From Shimwellia blattae DSM 4481 = NBRC 105725 (GTDB lineage Bacteria; Pseudomonadota; Gammaproteobacteria; Enterobacterales; Enterobacteriaceae), in the NCBI RefSeq assembly GCF_000262305.1, contig NC_017910.1, positions 186,001 to 250,000 on the forward strand: 64,000 nt of DNA, read 5' to 3'. The notes beneath the pieces are model-generated. The model saw only the letters and a list, made by a program, of their open reading frames with translations. It was not told where the DNA came from and made no database searches. Of this stretch, positions 43,587 through 51,383 are shown piece after piece (the first letter of the stretch is position 1; each line of letters starts with the position of its first letter). The position numbers and the translations under genes are program-made.

Positions 43587-45020
43587 ATGCAGGTCTTACA
43601 TGTCTGTTCTGAAATTTTTCCATTATTAAAAACCGGTGGCCTTGCGGATGTCATCGGTGCTCTGCCTGCCGCACAAATTGCTGACGGAACCGATGCCCGG
43701 GTGCTGTTGCCCGCTTTTCCGGATATCCGCAAAGGCGTTACCGACGCCCAGCTGGTGACCAAAAGAAATACCTTCGCAGGCCCCATATCACTGTTATTCG
43801 GCCATTTTAACGGGGTTGGCATCTACCTGATTGACGCGCCACACCTCTACGACCGCCCCGGCAGCCCCTATCACGATACCAACCAGTTTGCCTACACCGA
43901 TAACGTGCTGCGTTTTGCGCTGCTTGGCTGGGTTGGGTGCGAAATGGCCTGCGGGCTTGATCCGTTCTGGCACCCGGATGTGGTGCATGCCCATGACTGG
44001 CATGCGGGCCTGGCACCGGCCTACCTCGCGGCCCGGGGGCGCCCGGCAAAATCCGTCTTTACAGTACATAATCTGGCGTATCAGGGGCTGTTTTACGCCC
44101 ACCATATGCCGGAAATCGACCTGCCCTGGTCGTTCTACAATATGCATGGCCTGGAGTTTAACGGGCAGATTTCCTTCCTCAAGGCGGGGCTGTATTACGC
44201 AGACCATATTACCGCCGTGAGCCCGACCTACGCGCGGGAGATTACCGAGCCGCAGTTTGCCTGTGGCATGGAAGGGCTGCTGCAGGAGCGCCACCGTCAG
44301 GGGCGGCTTTCCGGCATTCTGAATGGCGTGGATGAGCGTATCTGGGATCCGGCTACCGATCCGCAGCTGACAGCCCGCTACACCCGCGACACCATTGAGC
44401 TGAAGGCGCAAAACAAGCGCCAGCTACAGGTGGCGATGGGGCTGAATATTGATGACAAAGCACCGCTGTTTGCGGTGGTCAGCCGCCTGACCAGCCAGAA
44501 AGGGCTGGATCTGGTGCTGGAGGCGTTACCCGGCCTGCTGGAGCAGGGCGGGCAGCTTGCGCTGCTGGGTGCCGGTGATCCTGTTCTGCAGGAAGGCTTC
44601 CTGGCGGCGGCGGCAGAGCACCCCGGGCAGGTTGGGGTACAGATTGGCTATCATGAGGCGTTCTCCCACCGCATTATGGGTGGCGCGGATGTGATTCTGG
44701 TGCCCAGCCGCTTTGAGCCCTGTGGGCTGACCCAGCTGTACGGCCTGAAATATGGCACGCTGCCGCTGGTGCGGCGCACCGGTGGCCTGGCAGATACGGT
44801 ATCAGATTGCTCGCTGGAGAATCTGGCTGACGGTATTGCCAGTGGTTTTGTGTTTGAGGACAGCAATGCCTGGTCGCTATTACGGGCGATCCGGCGGGCT
44901 TTCGTTCTGTGGTCCCGTCCCTCTCTGTGGCGCTTTGTACAGCGCCAGGCGATGGCAATGGATTTTAGCTGGCAAGTCGCGGCGCAGTCTTACCGCGATC
45001 TTTATCAACGCTTGATGTAA
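43587..45020 (+). CDS. glgA: Glycogen synthase
   Basis: Transfers glucose from ADP-glucose to growing alpha-1,4-glucan. 477 residues, as in E. coli. The ADP-glucose motif is KTGGLAD with K15. The catalytic region contains HDWHAGLAPAYL and the C-terminal EPCGLTQLYGLKYGTLP motif with the conserved glutamate. The frame is open 15 codons upstream, but MQVLHVCSE is the conserved start. glgP follows after 20 bases. Confidence 0.98.
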   Translation: MQVLHVCSEIFPLLKTGGLADVIGALPAAQIADGTDARVLLPAFPDIRKGVTDAQLVTKRNTFAGPISLLFGHFNGVGIYLIDAPHLYDRPGSPYHDTNQFAYTDNVLRFALLGWVGCEMACGLDPFWHPDVVHAHDWHAGLAPAYLAARGRPAKSVFTVHNLAYQGLFYAHHMPEIDLPWSFYNMHGLEFNGQISFLKAGLYYADHITAVSPTYAREITEPQFACGMEGLLQERHRQGRLSGILNGVDERIWDPATDPQLTARYTRDTIELKAQNKRQLQVAMGLNIDDKAPLFAVVSRLTSQKGLDLVLEALPGLLEQGGQLALLGAGDPVLQEGFLAAAAEHPGQVGVQIGYHEAFSHRIMGGADVILVPSRFEPCGLTQLYGLKYGTLPLVRRTGGLADTVSDCSLENLADGIASGFVFEDSNAWSLLRAIRRAFVLWSRPSLWRFVQRQAMAMDFSWQVAAQSYRDLYQRLM

Positions 45021-45040
45021 CTATCCAGGAATCACTGTTT

Positions 45041-47488
45041 ATGAATGCACCTTTCAGTTATGCATCCCCGACACTCAGCGTTGAGGCTCTGAAGCACTCT
45101 ATTGCCTATAAGCTGATGTTTACTATTGGTAAAGATCCTGCCATTGCCAACAAGCACGACTGGCTGAACGCCACACTGTTTGCCGTGCGGGATCGTATGG
45201 TCGAGCGCTGGCTGCGCTCTACCCGTGCGCAAATGTCCCAGGAAGATCGCCAGGTCTATTACCTGTCGATGGAGTTCCTGATTGGCCGGACACTATCCAA
45301 CTCGCTGTTATCACTGGGTATTTATAATGATATCCAGGCCGCCCTGTCTGAGATGGGGCTGGATCTTGAAGAGCTGATCGACGAAGAGAACGATCCGGGC
45401 CTCGGTAACGGTGGTCTGGGCCGCCTGGCGGCCTGCTTCCTTGACTCTCTGGCAACTCTTGGGCTGCCGGGGCGCGGGTACGGCATTCGCTACGATTACG
45501 GCATGTTCAAGCAGAACATCGTAGATGGCAGCCAGAGAGAGTCCCCGGACTACTGGCTGGAGTACGGCAACCCCTGGGAGTTTGAGCGCCACAATACCCG
45601 CTACCGTATCCGCTTTGGCGGGCGTATCCAGCAGGAGGGTAAAAACGCCCGCTGGCTGGATACCGAGGAGATCCTCGCGGTGGCCTATGATCAGATTATC
45701 CCCGGCTACGACACGGACGCGGCAAACACGCTGCGCCTGTGGAGCGCCCAGGCGAGCAGCGAAATCAACCTTGGTAAGTTTAACCAGGGGGACTACTTCG
45801 CGGCAGTGGAAGATAAAAACGTCTCAGAGAACGTGTCCCGGGTGCTGTATCCGGACGACTCTACCTACTCTGGTCGCGAACTGCGCCTGCGCCAGGAGTA
45901 TTTCCTGGTCTCCGCCACGGTGCAGGATATTCTCAACCGCCACTATATGTTGCATAAAACCTATGACAACCTGGCGGATAAGATAGCGATTCACCTTAAC
46001 GACACCCACCCGGTGCTGGCGATCCCTGAACTGATGCGCCTGCTGATGGATGAGCACCGCTTTAGCTGGGAAGAGGCCTTTGAGGTGACCTGCCAGGTGT
46101 TCTCTTACACCAACCACACGCTGATGAGCGAAGCGCTGGAGACCTGGCCGGTCGACATGCTGGGCAAGATCCTGCCGCGCCATTTGCAGATAATCTTCGA
46201 GATTAACGACTACTTCCTGAAAACGATTCAGGAGCAGTACCCGAACGATACCGGGTTACTGAGCCGCACCTCGATCATTGATGAGTCCAATGGCCGCCGG
46301 GTGCGGATGGCCTGGCTTGCGGTGGTGGGCAGCCACAAAGTGAACGGCGTTTCTGAGCTGCACTCTAACCTGATGGTGCAGTCGCTGTTTGCGGATTTTG
46401 CCACCGTCTTCCCGATGCGTTTTTGTAATAAAACCAACGGGGTGACACCACGCCGCTGGCTGGCGCTGGCGAACCCGCCTCTGTCTGAAGTGCTGGATAA
46501 AAACGTGGGCCGCAACTGGCGCACGGATCTTGGCCTGCTCAGCGGGCTGACCAGCCACATTAAAGATCCCAAGGTGAACTACGCGGTCCAGCAGGCGAAG
46601 CTGGAAAACAAACGTCGCCTGGCGAACTTTATTGATCAGCAGCTGGATGTCAAAGTGGATCCCCACGCGCTGTTTGATGTGCAGATCAAGCGCATTCACG
46701 AGTACAAACGCCAGCTGATGAACGTGCTGCACGTGATAACCCGCTACAACCGGATCAAAGATGACCCTAACGCGGACTGGGTGCCGCGGGTCAATATTTT
46801 TGCCGGTAAGGCCGCCTCGGCCTATTACATGGCCAAGCACATTATTCACCTGATCAACGACGTAGCCGGGGTGATCAACACCGATCCGGCAGTGAAGGAT
46901 AAGCTGAAAGTGGTGTTTATCCCGAACTACAGCGTCAGCCTGGCCCAGATAATCATTCCGGCGGCGGATTTGTCGGAACAGATCTCTCTGGCCGGTACGG
47001 AGGCCTCCGGCACCAGTAATATGAAGTTCGCCCTTAACGGCGCTCTGACTATCGGCACGCTGGACGGCGCTAACGTTGAGATCGGCGAGCGGGTGGGTGA
47101 GGAAAACATCTTCATCTTCGGGAATACGGCGGAGCAGGTTGAAGCGCTGCGGCGCAACGGCTACAACCCGCGGGAATACTACGAAAAAGATGCGGAGCTG
47201 CACCGGGTACTGACCCAGATTGGCTCCGGGGTGTACAGCCCGGGTGATCCTGGCCGCTACCGGGATCTGGTGGATTCGCTGATTAACTTTGGCGATCACT
47301 ACCAGGTGCTGGCGGACTACCGCAGTTATGTGGACTGCCAGGACGCGGTGGATAACCTGTATCTGGACAAAGAAGAGTGGACCCGCCGGGCAATGTACAA
47401 CATTGCCAATATGGGGTATTTCTCTTCTGATCGTACCATTCAGGAGTATGCGGACGAGATCTGGCACATTAAGCCAGTGCGCCTGTAA
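45041..47488 (+). CDS. glgP: Glycogen phosphorylase
   Basis: Phosphorolytic release of glucose-1-phosphate from glycogen ends. 815 residues, identical in length to E. coli. The pyridoxal-phosphate lysine is K662 in EASGTSNMKFALNG. The N-terminal GNGGLGRLAACFLDS motif is present. Last gene of glgBXCAP, before a strong terminator. A paralog, malP, is 7 kb to the right. Confidence 0.98.
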   Translation: MNAPFSYASPTLSVEALKHSIAYKLMFTIGKDPAIANKHDWLNATLFAVRDRMVERWLRSTRAQMSQEDRQVYYLSMEFLIGRTLSNSLLSLGIYNDIQAALSEMGLDLEELIDEENDPGLGNGGLGRLAACFLDSLATLGLPGRGYGIRYDYGMFKQNIVDGSQRESPDYWLEYGNPWEFERHNTRYRIRFGGRIQQEGKNARWLDTEEILAVAYDQIIPGYDTDAANTLRLWSAQASSEINLGKFNQGDYFAAVEDKNVSENVSRVLYPDDSTYSGRELRLRQEYFLVSATVQDILNRHYMLHKTYDNLADKIAIHLNDTHPVLAIPELMRLLMDEHRFSWEEAFEVTCQVFSYTNHTLMSEALETWPVDMLGKILPRHLQIIFEINDYFLKTIQEQYPNDTGLLSRTSIIDESNGRRVRMAWLAVVGSHKVNGVSELHSNLMVQSLFADFATVFPMRFCNKTNGVTPRRWLALANPPLSEVLDKNVGRNWRTDLGLLSGLTSHIKDPKVNYAVQQAKLENKRRLANFIDQQLDVKVDPHALFDVQIKRIHEYKRQLMNVLHVITRYNRIKDDPNADWVPRVNIFAGKAASAYYMAKHIIHLINDVAGVINTDPAVKDKLKVVFIPNYSVSLAQIIIPAADLSEQISLAGTEASGTSNMKFALNGALTIGTLDGANVEIGERVGEENIFIFGNTAEQVEALRRNGYNPREYYEKDAELHRVLTQIGSGVYSPGDPGRYRDLVDSLINFGDHYQVLADYRSYVDCQDAVDNLYLDKEEWTRRAMYNIANMGYFSSDRTIQEYADEIWHIKPVRL

Positions 47489-47504
47489 CGCCCCGCAACA
47501 CAAT

Positions 47505-47535
47505 AAAAAACCGGCCTCTCAGGCCGGTTTTTTTA
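47505..47535. terminator. Bidirectional terminator between glgP and glpD
   Basis: AACCGGCCT-CTC-AGGCCGGTT flanked by A6 on the left and T7 on the right, between the convergent glgP and glpD genes. Confidence 0.93.
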
Positions 47536-47547
47536 TCTGCGCGCCGC

Positions 47548-49056
47548 TCAGGAGGCCAGCGATAGGGACGGTTTATCCCGGTTTCCGGCCAGCCATTCGG
47601 CGATGCGCTGTTTCTGCGCGTCATTCAGCCACATACCCAGCCGGGTGCGCCGCCAGATGGCGTCGTCCAGATCATGTACCCACTCATCGGTGACCAGGTA
47701 GCGCAGCTCCGCCTCATAGAAGTCGTGGCCAAAATGTTCCCCCAGATCGCTGTTGCTCCGGGCTCCCGCGAGCATTTTTTCTGTCAGTGAGCCGTAGGTC
47801 CGGGCGTAGTGCCGGGCCTGAGACTCGCTGAGGAACGGATACTTACGGCGCAGGGTGGCGGCGTAATCGTCCCTGTCTCCCTGGAAATCGCCACCGGGTA
47901 ACCGGGCTTCTCTGGTCCAGGCCGGGCCCATTTGCGGGAACCAGGGTTTCAGTTTCTCCAGCGCGTGCTCGCCCAGTTTCCGGTAGGTGGTGAGCTTACC
48001 GCCAAATACCGACAGCAGCGGCGCTTTGCCGTCCTTGTCGTGGATATCCAGGGTGTAGTCGCGGGTGACCGCCTGGGGCGAGTCTGATTCGTCGTCGCAC
48101 AGCGGGCGCACGCCGGAATAGGTCCAGACAATATCCTGGCGGCTGAGCTGCTTTTTAAAATGGTCGTTATACACCTTCAGCAGGTAGCTGATTTCCGATT
48201 CATCAATCGCCACCTGGCGCGGGTCCCCGTGGTATTCAACATCGGTGGTGCCGATAATGGAGAACTCATCCATCCACGGGATCACAAACACGATCCGCTT
48301 ATCTTCGTTTTGCAGAATATAGGCCTGCTTCTGGTTATGTACCCGCGGCACCACAATATGGCTGCCCTTGATCAGGCGGATCCCGTAAGGGGAGGGCAGC
48401 GCGAGTTCTTCATCAAAGAATGTCTTCACCCAGGGGCCGGTGGCGTTAACCAGCGCCCGCGCGTGGTGAATCTGGCGCTCGCCGCTGTCGCGGGCCTGGG
48501 TCTCCACAACCCACAGGCCATTTTCCCGGCGGGCAGAGACGGCGCGGGTGCGGGTCAGCACCTCACCGCCCAGCTGGCGCACCATCTGGGCGTTAGCCAG
48601 TACCAGTCTGGCATCGTCTACCCAGCAGTCGGAGTATTCGAATCCGCGCGTCAGCGCAGGTTTAAGGACGGAATCCGCGCCAAAGCGCAACCCGCAGGAG
48701 CCCGGCAAGCGGGTGCGCTTGCCCAGATGGTCGTATAAAAACAGCCCGGTACGGATCATCCATGCGGGGCGTAAATGGGGCTGGTGCGGCAGGCGAAAGC
48801 GCATCGGGAAGGCCAGATGAGGCGCCATATTCAGCAGCACTTCGCGCTCGGCCAGGGCTTCGCGCACCAGGCGAAACTCATAGTGCTCCAGGTAGCGCAG
48901 CCCCCCGTGGATCAGTTTAGAGCTGGCTGAGGAGGTCGCGCACGCCAGGTCGTTTGCCTCCAGCAGGACAACGGATAATCCGCGACCGGCTGCATCGGTG
49001 GCAATACCTGCACCATTTATACCGCCGCCAATCACAATCAGATCTTTGATATTCAT
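47548..49056 (-). CDS. glpD: Aerobic glycerol-3-phosphate dehydrogenase
   Basis: Membrane-associated FAD enzyme that oxidises sn-glycerol-3-phosphate to dihydroxyacetone phosphate and feeds electrons to quinone. 502 residues (501 in E. coli). The FAD motif is IVIGGGINGAG at the N terminus; SSKLIHGGLRYLEHYEF and the C-terminal region are intact. The frame stays open far upstream, across glpE, but the conserved start MNIKDLIVIGGG gives the ATG at 49054-49056. A GlpR operator lies 33 bases upstream of the start. Confidence 0.98.
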   Translation of the reverse strand: MNIKDLIVIGGGINGAGIATDAAGRGLSVVLLEANDLACATSSASSKLIHGGLRYLEHYEFRLVREALAEREVLLNMAPHLAFPMRFRLPHQPHLRPAWMIRTGLFLYDHLGKRTRLPGSCGLRFGADSVLKPALTRGFEYSDCWVDDARLVLANAQMVRQLGGEVLTRTRAVSARRENGLWVVETQARDSGERQIHHARALVNATGPWVKTFFDEELALPSPYGIRLIKGSHIVVPRVHNQKQAYILQNEDKRIVFVIPWMDEFSIIGTTDVEYHGDPRQVAIDESEISYLLKVYNDHFKKQLSRQDIVWTYSGVRPLCDDESDSPQAVTRDYTLDIHDKDGKAPLLSVFGGKLTTYRKLGEHALEKLKPWFPQMGPAWTREARLPGGDFQGDRDDYAATLRRKYPFLSESQARHYARTYGSLTEKMLAGARSNSDLGEHFGHDFYEAELRYLVTDEWVHDLDDAIWRRTRLGMWLNDAQKQRIAEWLAGNRDKPSLSLAS

Positions 49057-49088
49057 CTTGCCCTCACGCATTTTCGTTAAAGCTCTAA

Positions 49089-49108
49089 AATGTTCGATAT
49101 CGAGCATA
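49089..49108 (-). promoter_or_regulatory. GlpR operator of glpD
   Basis: AATGTTCGATATCGAGCATA is a near-perfect palindrome matching the GlpR consensus (ATGTTCG-WTAW-CGAACAT type). It lies 33 bases before the glpD start codon. Confidence 0.8.
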
Positions 49109-49154
49109 ATAGCACTAAAAATGCGTTTGCGATAACAGTAAAAAAACATTTGCG

Positions 49155-49170
49155 CGTGATATGCATAACA
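49155..49170. promoter_or_regulatory. Possible CRP site between glpD and glpE
   Basis: CGTGA-TATGCA-TAACA matches 8 of 10 bases of the CRP pattern TGTGA-N6-TCACA and lies in the divergent control region. CRP activation of glpD is known in E. coli. Confidence 0.45.
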
Positions 49171-49284
49171 TTCTGGTATTGTGCTACCCGGGCAACGTAC
49201 ACTGCTGTGGCCTTCGCGCCTGTCCTGCCTGGTGGTGGCGGGCGCCGGACCACAAAACCCTGACTGAATAAGATGAGTGACGTG

Positions 49285-49611
49285 ATGGAACAGTTTGAAT
49301 GTATTGATATTGAGCAGGCTTACCAGAAACTGCAGCACGGGCAGGCCGTACTGGTGGATATCCGCGATCCGCAAAGCTACGCGCTGGGCCACGCCACCGG
49401 TGCCTGGCACCTGACCAACGACACCCTCGGGCGTTTTATACAACAAACGGATTTCGACACGCCGGTGCTGGTGATGTGCTACCACGGTAACAGCAGCAAA
49501 GGGGCGGCCCAGTATTTGCTACAGCAGGGATATGAGCAGGTCTACAGTGTGGATGGGGGCTTTGATGCCTGGCATCGCCACTTCCCCGCCGAAATCGCCA
49601 GAGGCGAATAG
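49285..49611 (+). CDS. glpE: Thiosulfate sulfurtransferase GlpE
   Basis: Single-domain rhodanese that transfers sulfur from thiosulfate to cyanide or thiols. The active-site loop is MCYHGNSSKG with the catalytic cysteine near residue 65. An in-frame ATG at 49273 would add four residues; the ATG at 49285 gives the conserved start (MEQFECID) and the usual 108 residues. Neither has a strong ribosome site. First gene of glpEGR, divergent from glpD. Confidence 0.93.
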   Translation: MEQFECIDIEQAYQKLQHGQAVLVDIRDPQSYALGHATGAWHLTNDTLGRFIQQTDFDTPVLVMCYHGNSSKGAAQYLLQQGYEQVYSVDGGFDAWHRHFPAEIARGE

Positions 49612-49687
49612 CGCGACAGACAGTCGGCAGCCGCCGCCGGAGCAGATATACTGTGACCCTTTTCGGGAATAAGGGATCCGTTCCATC

Positions 49688-50521
49688 ATGTTGATGATTA
49701 CCTCTTTTGATAATCCGCGTATGGCGCAGGCGTTCGTGGATTATATGGCTACCCAGGGCATTACACTGACCATCCGGCATGCGGGGCCACGTTGTGATAT
49801 CTGGCTGGCGGACACCAGCGCACAGGAGCGGACCCGTGAGGAGCTGGCGCGCTTTATGGCGAACCCTCACGATCCGCGCTATATGGCGGCCAGCTGGCAA
49901 ACCGGCCACACCGGCAGCGGGCTGCAGTATCGTCGCTACCCCTTCCTGGCCACCCTGCGCAATAAAGCGGGCCCGTTTACCTTGCTGATTATGGCGGTCT
50001 GTATTGTGGTCTGGCTGCTGATGCAGTGGGTTGGCAACCAGCAGATGATGCTGTGGCTGGCCTGGCCCTGGGATGACTCTGTGCGCTTCGAGCTGTGGCG
50101 CTACTTCAGCCACGCGCTACTGCACTTTTCAGTGCTGCATATCACCTTCAACCTGTTATGGTGGTGGTATCTGGGGGGGCCGCTGGAAAAGCGCCTTGGC
50201 AGCGGCAAATTGTTTGTCATAACCGTCATATCCGCACTACTCAGTGGCTACGTACAGCATAAATTCAGCGGTGCCTGGTTTGGCGGGCTCTCCGGCGTGG
50301 TCTACGCCCTGATGGGCTATTGCTGGCTGCGTGGCGAGCGTGACCCTGAGTGCGGCATTCATATGCCGCGCGGTCTGATGGCGTTTGCCATTGTCTGGCT
50401 TATTGCGGGCTGGTTTGATCTGTTTGGCCTGTCGATAGCCAATGCCGCCCACGCCAGTGGCCTGGCGGTGGGGCTGGCGATGGCCTTTGCCGATACCCTG
50501 CATGTGCGAAAACGAACATAA
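49688..50521 (+). CDS. glpG: Rhomboid intramembrane serine protease GlpG
   Basis: Inner-membrane protease that cleaves transmembrane substrates. 277 residues (276 in E. coli). A soluble N-terminal domain (about 1-90) precedes six membrane segments. The catalytic serine is S202 in GGLSGVVYAL and the histidine is in NAAHASG near residue 255. The L1 loop WRYFSHALLHFS is conserved. It follows glpE after 76 bases and precedes glpR by 23 bases. Confidence 0.97.
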   Translation: MLMITSFDNPRMAQAFVDYMATQGITLTIRHAGPRCDIWLADTSAQERTREELARFMANPHDPRYMAASWQTGHTGSGLQYRRYPFLATLRNKAGPFTLLIMAVCIVVWLLMQWVGNQQMMLWLAWPWDDSVRFELWRYFSHALLHFSVLHITFNLLWWWYLGGPLEKRLGSGKLFVITVISALLSGYVQHKFSGAWFGGLSGVVYALMGYCWLRGERDPECGIHMPRGLMAFAIVWLIAGWFDLFGLSIANAAHASGLAVGLAMAFADTLHVRKRT

Positions 50522-50544
50522 TAACGATTACGGAGAACCATCCG

Positions 50545-51303
50545 GTGAAGCAAACACAACGGCATGATGCGATTATTGACCTCGTCAAAAAACAGGGATA
50601 TGTCAGCACCGAGGAGCTGGTGGCGCATTTTTCCGTCAGCCCACAAACCATTCGCCGGGATCTGAACGATCTGGCCGATCAGAACATCATTATGCGCCAC
50701 CACGGTGGTGCGGCGCTGCCTTCCAGCTCGGTGAACACCTCCTGGCATGACCGTAAGGCCACCCAGACGGAGCAAAAAGCGCGGATCGCGCGCCGGGTGG
50801 CGATGGCCATTCCGGATGGCGCCACCCTGTTTATTGATATCGGGACCACACCGGAAGCGGTGGCCCACGCCCTGCTGGATCACAACAATCTGCGTATTGT
50901 GACCAACAACCTCAATGTGGCCACGACCCTGATGGTCAAAGACGATTTCCGGATAATCCTGGCCGGTGGCGAGCTGCGCAGCCGCGACGGCGGGATTATT
51001 GGTGAAGCGACGCTCGATTTTATCTCACAGTTCCGGCTCGATTTCGGCATCCTCGGGATAAGCGGCGTGGATACCGACGGCTCATTACTGGAGTTCGACT
51101 ATCACGAAGTGCGCACCAAGCGCGCGATCATTGAGAATTCCCGCCATGTGATGCTGGTGGTCGATAACTCTAAATTTGGCCGTAACGCCATGGTCAATAT
51201 GGGCAGCATTGGCATGGTGGATGCGGTATACACCGACCAGGTGCCCCCGGCGGGTATTATGAAGGTGATTACGGATAACAAGGTCCAGCTTGAGCTGTGC
51301 TGA
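50545..51303 (+). CDS. glpR: Glycerol-3-phosphate regulon repressor GlpR
   Basis: DeoR-family repressor, 252 residues as in E. coli, released by glycerol-3-phosphate. The N-terminal helix-turn-helix is YVSTEELVAHFSVSPQTIRRDLNDL; the sensor domain contains the DIGTTPEAVAHAL loop. The start is a GTG at 50545 with an upstream GGAG. Its probable operator is in front of glpD in this window. The intact reading frame contrasts with some laboratory E. coli K-12 strains, where glpR is frameshifted. Confidence 0.97.
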   Translation: MKQTQRHDAIIDLVKKQGYVSTEELVAHFSVSPQTIRRDLNDLADQNIIMRHHGGAALPSSSVNTSWHDRKATQTEQKARIARRVAMAIPDGATLFIDIGTTPEAVAHALLDHNNLRIVTNNLNVATTLMVKDDFRIILAGGELRSRDGGIIGEATLDFISQFRLDFGILGISGVDTDGSLLEFDYHEVRTKRAIIENSRHVMLVVDNSKFGRNAMVNMGSIGMVDAVYTDQVPPAGIMKVITDNKVQLELC

Positions 51304-51340
51304 GTGACACCAGCCGGCGGCTGGTGCGGTGAGTGAACAG

Positions 51341-51371
51341 GAGGGGAAACGTGCGTTTCCCCTCTTTTTTT
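51341..51371 (+). terminator. glpEGR terminator
   Basis: GAGGGGAAAC-GTGC-GTTTCCCCTC followed by T7, 37 bases after the glpR stop. Confidence 0.93.
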
Positions 51372-51383
51372 ACCCGGTGTGGG

